Part shown: piece after piece, positions 63,178 to 64,000 of the stretch | Layout: each line of letters begins with the position of its first letter | How positions within the stretch are numbered: the first letter of the stretch is position 1 | From: Eubacterium ramulus ATCC 29099 | GTDB lineage: Bacteria; Bacillota; Clostridia; Lachnospirales; Lachnospiraceae | NCBI RefSeq assembly: GCF_000469345.1 | Contig: NZ_KI271135.1 | Span: 22,642-86,641, forward strand | DNA: 64,000 nucleotides | Direction of reading: 5' to 3' | Program-made: the position numbers and the translations under genes | The notes under the pieces: model-generated | What the model was told of the DNA's origin: nothing | The model's input: only the letters and a program-made list of their open reading frames with translations | The model's database searches: none

Positions 63178-64000
63178 TTACTTCTTCACACCACGCGTAT
63201 CACGGTTCGCGATTCTTAGCCGGTTCAGATGCACGGCTTTCTCTTTTATCATAATAATCTCTTCTTTTTCATTGTTCAGCTGCCATACATCCGTCAGCAG
63301 TTCCCCATCACCAAGCCGCATGCCCCGGACACCGACAGCGCCTTTTTTCTTTTCCGGAATATCTTCGGTTGCAAAGCGAAGGAAATAGTTTTTCTGTGAC
63401 CGGAGTACTAATGTTGTCTCCAGTTCTGCGACTGCCAGATACAGGATTTTGTCTCCTTCCTGCAATTTTGTAGCTGCAGTGGTTCGTTTTGAAACATCAA
63501 ATTCGCTGCCTGCCACCAGTTTGCACATAGACTGTTCTGTCACAAAAAGCAGCTTCTTGTCCATGATAGATTCCAGTGCTGTAATGTATACAATATTTTC
63601 TGTGCTGCTGTCATAATTACTGATATTATCCACCGGGATTCCCTTATCGCGGAATTTACCATATGGAATATCTGACACTTTTACCAGATGCAGCTGCCCG
63701 TCATCGGTAAACAGACAGATTTTCCCGTCACTCATACAAGGAACAATCTGCTTATTTTCACTGTCTGCCGCTTCTTTGTTGCGCTCGTAAACAGAATTGT
63801 CCACGGTCTTTACATATCCAAAACGATCCATCAACAATACAACCGGAACTGCCTCAATCTCTTTTTCTTTGTATACAGCAGCTTTTCCGTTTTCTATTAC
63901 AGTCAGGCGCGGATGTGCAAATTCTTTTTTCAATGCTTTCAGTTCCCTGATAATGACTTTAGCCATGACCGAACGGCTTCCAAGAATTTCCTCATACCGT
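63178..64000 (-). CDS. Topoisomerase IV/gyrase subunit A, C-terminal part (cut by the window edge)
   Basis: The minus-strand frame is open from 64000 to the stop at 63178, 273 codons, so the gene starts outside the window. The first residues visible (YEEILGSRSVMAKVIIRELK) fit the end of the coiled-coil domain; the rest is the beta-pinwheel DNA-wrapping domain (blades with DRFGYVKTVD, DDGQLHLVKVSDIPYG, KKGAVGVRGMRLGDGE). No GyrA box (QRRGGKG-like) is seen, so ParC-type is more likely than GyrA. ATG 63966 is internal, not the start. Confidence 0.88.
   Translation of the reverse strand, partial: RYEEILGSRSVMAKVIIRELKALKKEFAHPRLTVIENGKAAVYKEKEIEAVPVVLLMDRFGYVKTVDNSVYERNKEAADSENKQIVPCMSDGKICLFTDDGQLHLVKVSDIPYGKFRDKGIPVDNISNYDSSTENIVYITALESIMDKKLLFVTEQSMCKLVAGSEFDVSKRTTAATKLQEGDKILYLAVAELETTLVLRSQKNYFLRFATEDIPEKKKGAVGVRGMRLGDGELLTDVWQLNNEKEEIIMIKEKAVHLNRLRIANRDTRGVKK

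Overview
This 64 kb window looks like chromosomal DNA of an anaerobic, low-to-moderate GC Firmicute, most likely a gut Lachnospiraceae (Blautia/Mediterraneibacter/Roseburia type; the genus cannot be fixed from the sequence alone). The pointers are strong AAGGAGG-type ribosome sites, TTGACA/TATAAT-type promoters, a CIRCE-controlled groESL operon, a Na+-pumping pyrophosphatase, Na+-translocating biotin decarboxylase subunits, an anaerobic three-part glycerol-3-phosphate dehydrogenase set, and the absence of respiratory genes. I saw no rRNA or tRNA gene, CRISPR array, prophage or intact transposase. The window carries about 50 protein genes; only the one at the right edge is cut (a gyrA/parC-like gene).

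Layout. 1-6.5 kb: murE, pyrBI and a large GH2 beta-galactosidase. 6.6-11.3 kb: a fructoselysine (Amadori product) operon frlBCD, divergent from two tandem GntR/UTRA regulators, with a perfect operator-like palindrome inside the regulator promoter. 11.3-15 kb: a membrane protein of unknown function, greA and an NSS-family Na+ symporter. 15.2-24.7 kb: the most coherent metabolic island, consisting of a LysR regulator, a DASS-type dicarboxylate carrier, L(+)-tartrate dehydratase ttdAB, and a five-gene biotin-dependent Na+-pumping decarboxylase operon with two different carboxyltransferase subunits. Together they read as tartrate uptake, dehydration to oxaloacetate, and decarboxylation to pyruvate coupled to Na+ export. 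24.8-30.3 kb: apt and a glycerol operon (GlpA-like, FAD/NAD oxidoreductase, DUF1667, glpK) interrupted by a highly structured intergenic element. 30.7-36.4 kb: a 5-oxoprolinase-type operon (NRAMP-like carrier, pxpB, pxpC, accB, accC, pxpA) in which all parts of a biotin carboxylase are present. 36.5-43 kb: groESL, a Cof phosphatase, a small membrane-anchored protein, a MATE exporter. 42-50 kb: gltBD and panF-yhdT. 50.3-55.4 kb: a folate operon (5-formyl-THF cyclo-ligase, folC, HD protein, folP, folBK, gph). 55.6-64 kb: a degenerate rhodanese, a tetR/GPH-transporter/hydrolase operon, hppA, an M18 aminopeptidase and the topoisomerase fragment.

A theme is sodium bioenergetics: the decarboxylase and HppA export Na+, while the NSS, PanF, DASS and GPH carriers probably spend the gradient. 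A second theme is the intergenic DNA, which holds several MITE-like or hairpin-rich elements (16675-16844, 26983-27239, 30482-30644), short dispersed hairpin repeats, a recurring hairpin-tip motif CATGCAAGCATG, and two places where a promoter is built into the terminator of the upstream gene. All functional calls come from reading motifs and from memory of the families; no database search was run.
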